From CALHRB01 sp964473465 (GTDB taxonomy: Bacteria > Bacteroidota > Ignavibacteria > Kapaibacteriales > UBA2268), in assembly GCA_964473465.1 (NCBI GenBank), contig CAYYPE010000008.1:1-64000 (forward strand): a DNA stretch of 64,000 nt, written 5' to 3'. The position numbers and the translations under genes were made by a program. The notes under the pieces are model-generated. The model saw nothing but the letters and a program-made list of their open reading frames with translations. It searched no databases and was not told the origin of the DNA. This document shows, one piece after another, positions 62,217 through 64,000 of the stretch. Position 1 is the first letter of the stretch; each line of letters begins with the position of its first letter.

Positions 62217-63566
62217 ATGGTAAGATTAATAATTTTTATTTTTAGTTTAGTTATGTTAATCAATCAGACTGATGCACTATCGAAGGATAAAAAGAAATCA
62301 AATAAAATTTTTCCTTATCCAAGCTATACGGAAACATTGCAAAATGGTTTAAAAGTGATTCTGATACCAATGCCGAGTGATGGTTTGGTTTCCTATTACA
62401 GTATCGTCAGAACGGGCAGCCGTGATGAATACGAACCGGGTCATTCGGGCTTTGCCCACTTTTTTGAGCATATGATGTTCAGAGGAACTAAGAAATATCC
62501 CGGCAATGTTTACGATAAGATTGTTATCTCGATGGGAGCCGATGCAAATGCTTACACAACAGATGACTACACCTGCTATCATCTTAGCATAACCAAGGAT
62601 AATTTAGAGAAGGTTATGGAATTGGAAAGCGATCGCTTTCAGAATTTATTCTATGAAGAGCCAGCTTTTAAAACTGAGTCGGGTGCTGTTTATGGAGAGT
62701 ATAGAAAAGGTAAAACCTCACCATTTTTCTGGATTTGGGAAAAGTTGCTTTCGAGTGCTTTTACCAAGCATACTTATAAACATACTACAATAGGATTCGA
62801 GGAAGACATCAAAGCAATGCCAACAATGTATGATTACAGCATAAGTTTTTTCAACCGTTACTACAGACCCGATAATGTGGTTTTGCTGATTGTTGGAGAT
62901 ATAAATCCTAAAGAGATTATGCCAATGGTTAAAAGTTATTATGGAGAATGGAAAAAAGGATATGTCCCACCAAAAATTGAAACAGAGCCAAAACAAACTG
63001 CCGAAATTATCTCAGAAGTTAAATATCCAGGGAAATCATTGCCAATTTTGAGTATTGCATACAAAGGAAGTGCTTACAACCCGGGTGATAAAGAAGTTTT
63101 ATCTGCAATGCTACTTGGTGACTTGGCTTTTGGCGAAAATAGTGCCTTATTTAAAAAACTTTACATCAAGGAACAGAAAGTTCAATTTCTGGAACCTCAG
63201 TTCCAAAAAAATCGAGATCCTTTCCTCTGGATTGTCTGGGCTATGGTAAATGATGAGAAAGATCTGAATTATGTTAAATCTGAGATACTTTCTACCGCCG
63301 AGTATTACAAAAATAATTTGGTTTCCAAGGCAGAACTCGAAAATTTAAAGAAAAGACTTAAATATATGTATCTGATGAATCTGGATACACCATCGAAGGT
63401 TGCCGGAAGTCTTGCAAGAGAAATAGCAATCACAACTTCTGTAGAATCACTTGATATAAATTTCGCTACATTGGAAAAACTTACACCCGAAGATATACAA
63501 AAAGCTGCTAAAAAATACTTTAACACTGACCAAAGAACTATCGTTACCTTGAAAGGAAGTATGTAA
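62217..63566 (+). CDS. M16 family zinc metallopeptidase (catalytic subunit)
   Basis: A 449-residue exported peptidase (signal peptide about 1-21). The inverse zinc motif HFFEH (81-85) is intact, and the third zinc ligand Glu is in the ESGAVYGEY segment. A second M16-like C-domain follows (about 240-440). It probably cuts exported or misfolded peptides in the periplasm. Its stop is followed at once (1 base) by a second M16-type gene, a common pair with one catalytic and one non-catalytic subunit. Confidence 0.92.
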   Translation: MVRLIIFIFSLVMLINQTDALSKDKKKSNKIFPYPSYTETLQNGLKVILIPMPSDGLVSYYSIVRTGSRDEYEPGHSGFAHFFEHMMFRGTKKYPGNVYDKIVISMGADANAYTTDDYTCYHLSITKDNLEKVMELESDRFQNLFYEEPAFKTESGAVYGEYRKGKTSPFFWIWEKLLSSAFTKHTYKHTTIGFEEDIKAMPTMYDYSISFFNRYYRPDNVVLLIVGDINPKEIMPMVKSYYGEWKKGYVPPKIETEPKQTAEIISEVKYPGKSLPILSIAYKGSAYNPGDKEVLSAMLLGDLAFGENSALFKKLYIKEQKVQFLEPQFQKNRDPFLWIVWAMVNDEKDLNYVKSEILSTAEYYKNNLVSKAELENLKKRLKYMYLMNLDTPSKVAGSLAREIAITTSVESLDINFATLEKLTPEDIQKAAKKYFNTDQRTIVTLKGSM

Positions 63567-63567
63567 T

Positions 63568-64000
63568 ATGAAACCGAAACTATTTTTATTAATTTTTACA
63601 TGTTTATTTATATTTCTATCACAACTGCTTATGGCAAATAAAGTTGAAAAAGTTTTATTACCTGTAAAAGAAGATCCAACTATCTCTTTCCGAATTTGGT
63701 TCAAGGTTGGCTCTCAGGATGATCCAAAAGGCAAAGAAGGTTTAGCTTATATAACAGCAAAAATGTTAACTGACGCATCTACAAGAAACAATGCATACGA
63801 AAAGATTCTTGAAAAACTCTACCCTATCGCTTCATCATACAGCAATAAAGTTGATAAAGAGATGACCGTAATTTACGGGCGTACCCATAAAGATAATATC
63901 AATGAATTCTATCAACTCTTGACTGATGCAATATTAAGCCCTGCTTTTAATGAAGATGATTTCAAGCGTATCAAAACAAATGCTATTAACTATATACAAA
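63568..64000 (+). CDS. M16-like peptidase, apparently non-catalytic subunit (C-terminus cut by window edge)
   Basis: An open frame from ATG 63568, one base after the previous stop, to the end of the window (144 codons). Signal peptide MKPKLFLLIFTCLFIFLS. It has the M16 strand FRIWFKVGSQDDPKGKEGLAYITAKML, but where the first subunit has HFFEH it reads GLAYITAKM: no zinc ligands. It should be the regulatory half of the pair. The end lies outside the window. Confidence 0.85.
   Translation, partial: MKPKLFLLIFTCLFIFLSQLLMANKVEKVLLPVKEDPTISFRIWFKVGSQDDPKGKEGLAYITAKMLTDASTRNNAYEKILEKLYPIASSYSNKVDKEMTVIYGRTHKDNINEFYQLLTDAILSPAFNEDDFKRIKTNAINYIQ

Noticed and set aside
1..64000. tRNA or rRNA genes
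   Set aside because: No cloverleaf with GGTTCRA-type T-loop or rRNA-like stretch was recognised on either strand by eye; a tRNAscan-type search would be decisive.

Overview
The window is AT-rich bacterial chromosome with dense, mostly short operons. It most likely comes from the Bacteroidota/Chlorobiota/Ignavibacteriota (FCB) radiation, perhaps an Ignavibacteria- or Kapabacteria-like lineage. The evidence is as follows: at least six proteins end in a type IX secretion (T9SS) sorting domain; a small RNA polymerase omega/Rpb6 protein of the Bacteroidota type is present; there is a BatA-like von Willebrand protein, PD40-OmpA fusions, a CarboxypepD-reg TonB receptor and an HmuY-like lipoprotein. 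No rRNA, tRNA, complete insertion sequence, prophage or CRISPR array was recognised.

Layout. 1-5215 (minus): 5' part of a membrane pyrophosphatase, a J-domain-like protein and a BatA-like membrane protein. 5354-9814: a very large secreted PNGase F-like protein and a second T9SS cargo, separated by a periodic array of small palindromes. 9835-13574: biotin carboxylase and a TPR histidine kinase. 13847-17967: S1-domain protein, cyclophilin lipoprotein, YitT-type membrane protein, T9SS cargo. 18069-20834: envelope cluster of thioredoxin, beta-barrel-like protein, two lipoproteins and a DUF302 protein. 21016-24819: FG-GAP/PQQ-like T9SS cargo, OsmC, small membrane protein, PurE, T9SS cargo with a haem c motif. 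24820-25219: a 400-base intergenic stretch with palindromes and a terminator. 25220-32745: PD40-OmpA protein, RfbC, unknown membrane protein, and MurF-MraY. 32903-39347: small membrane proteins, HmuY-like lipoprotein, MltD-like LysM transglycosylase, fatty-acid hydroxylase, OB-fold lipoprotein with a PepSY protein. 39368-43686: DUF2203, SDR, DnaJ-GrpE-HrcA. 43833-48080: two glycosyltransferases, a methyltransferase, a J-domain protein and a thioredoxin-like protein. 48173-55965: lipoprotein plus TonB receptor, omega, MerR regulator, WD40 plus OmpA-like protein, ABC ATPase plus Omp85-like protein. 56063-64000: ASPIC/UnbV T9SS cargo, a phosphatase-like protein lacking the catalytic Arg, a NatAB-type ABC exporter, SDR, and an M16 peptidase pair cut by the window end.

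The genes fit a heterotrophic, envelope-rich bacterium: cell-wall synthesis and turnover (MurF, MraY, MltD), outer-membrane uptake (TonB receptor), T9SS export of adhesin- or enzyme-like cargo (the secretion machinery itself is not here), and protein folding (HrcA, GrpE, DnaJ). The most unusual signals are the palindrome arrays spaced 50-51 bases apart (8791-8905 and 25018-25080), small elements with shared GGGG-CTGTCT-type ends (24914-25187 and 58105-58240), a PNGase F fold apparently split by a LamG-containing insertion of about 500 residues, a phosphatase signature with Gln in place of the catalytic Arg, and a J-domain-like gene whose reading frame stays open for 61 codons upstream of its first usual start codon.
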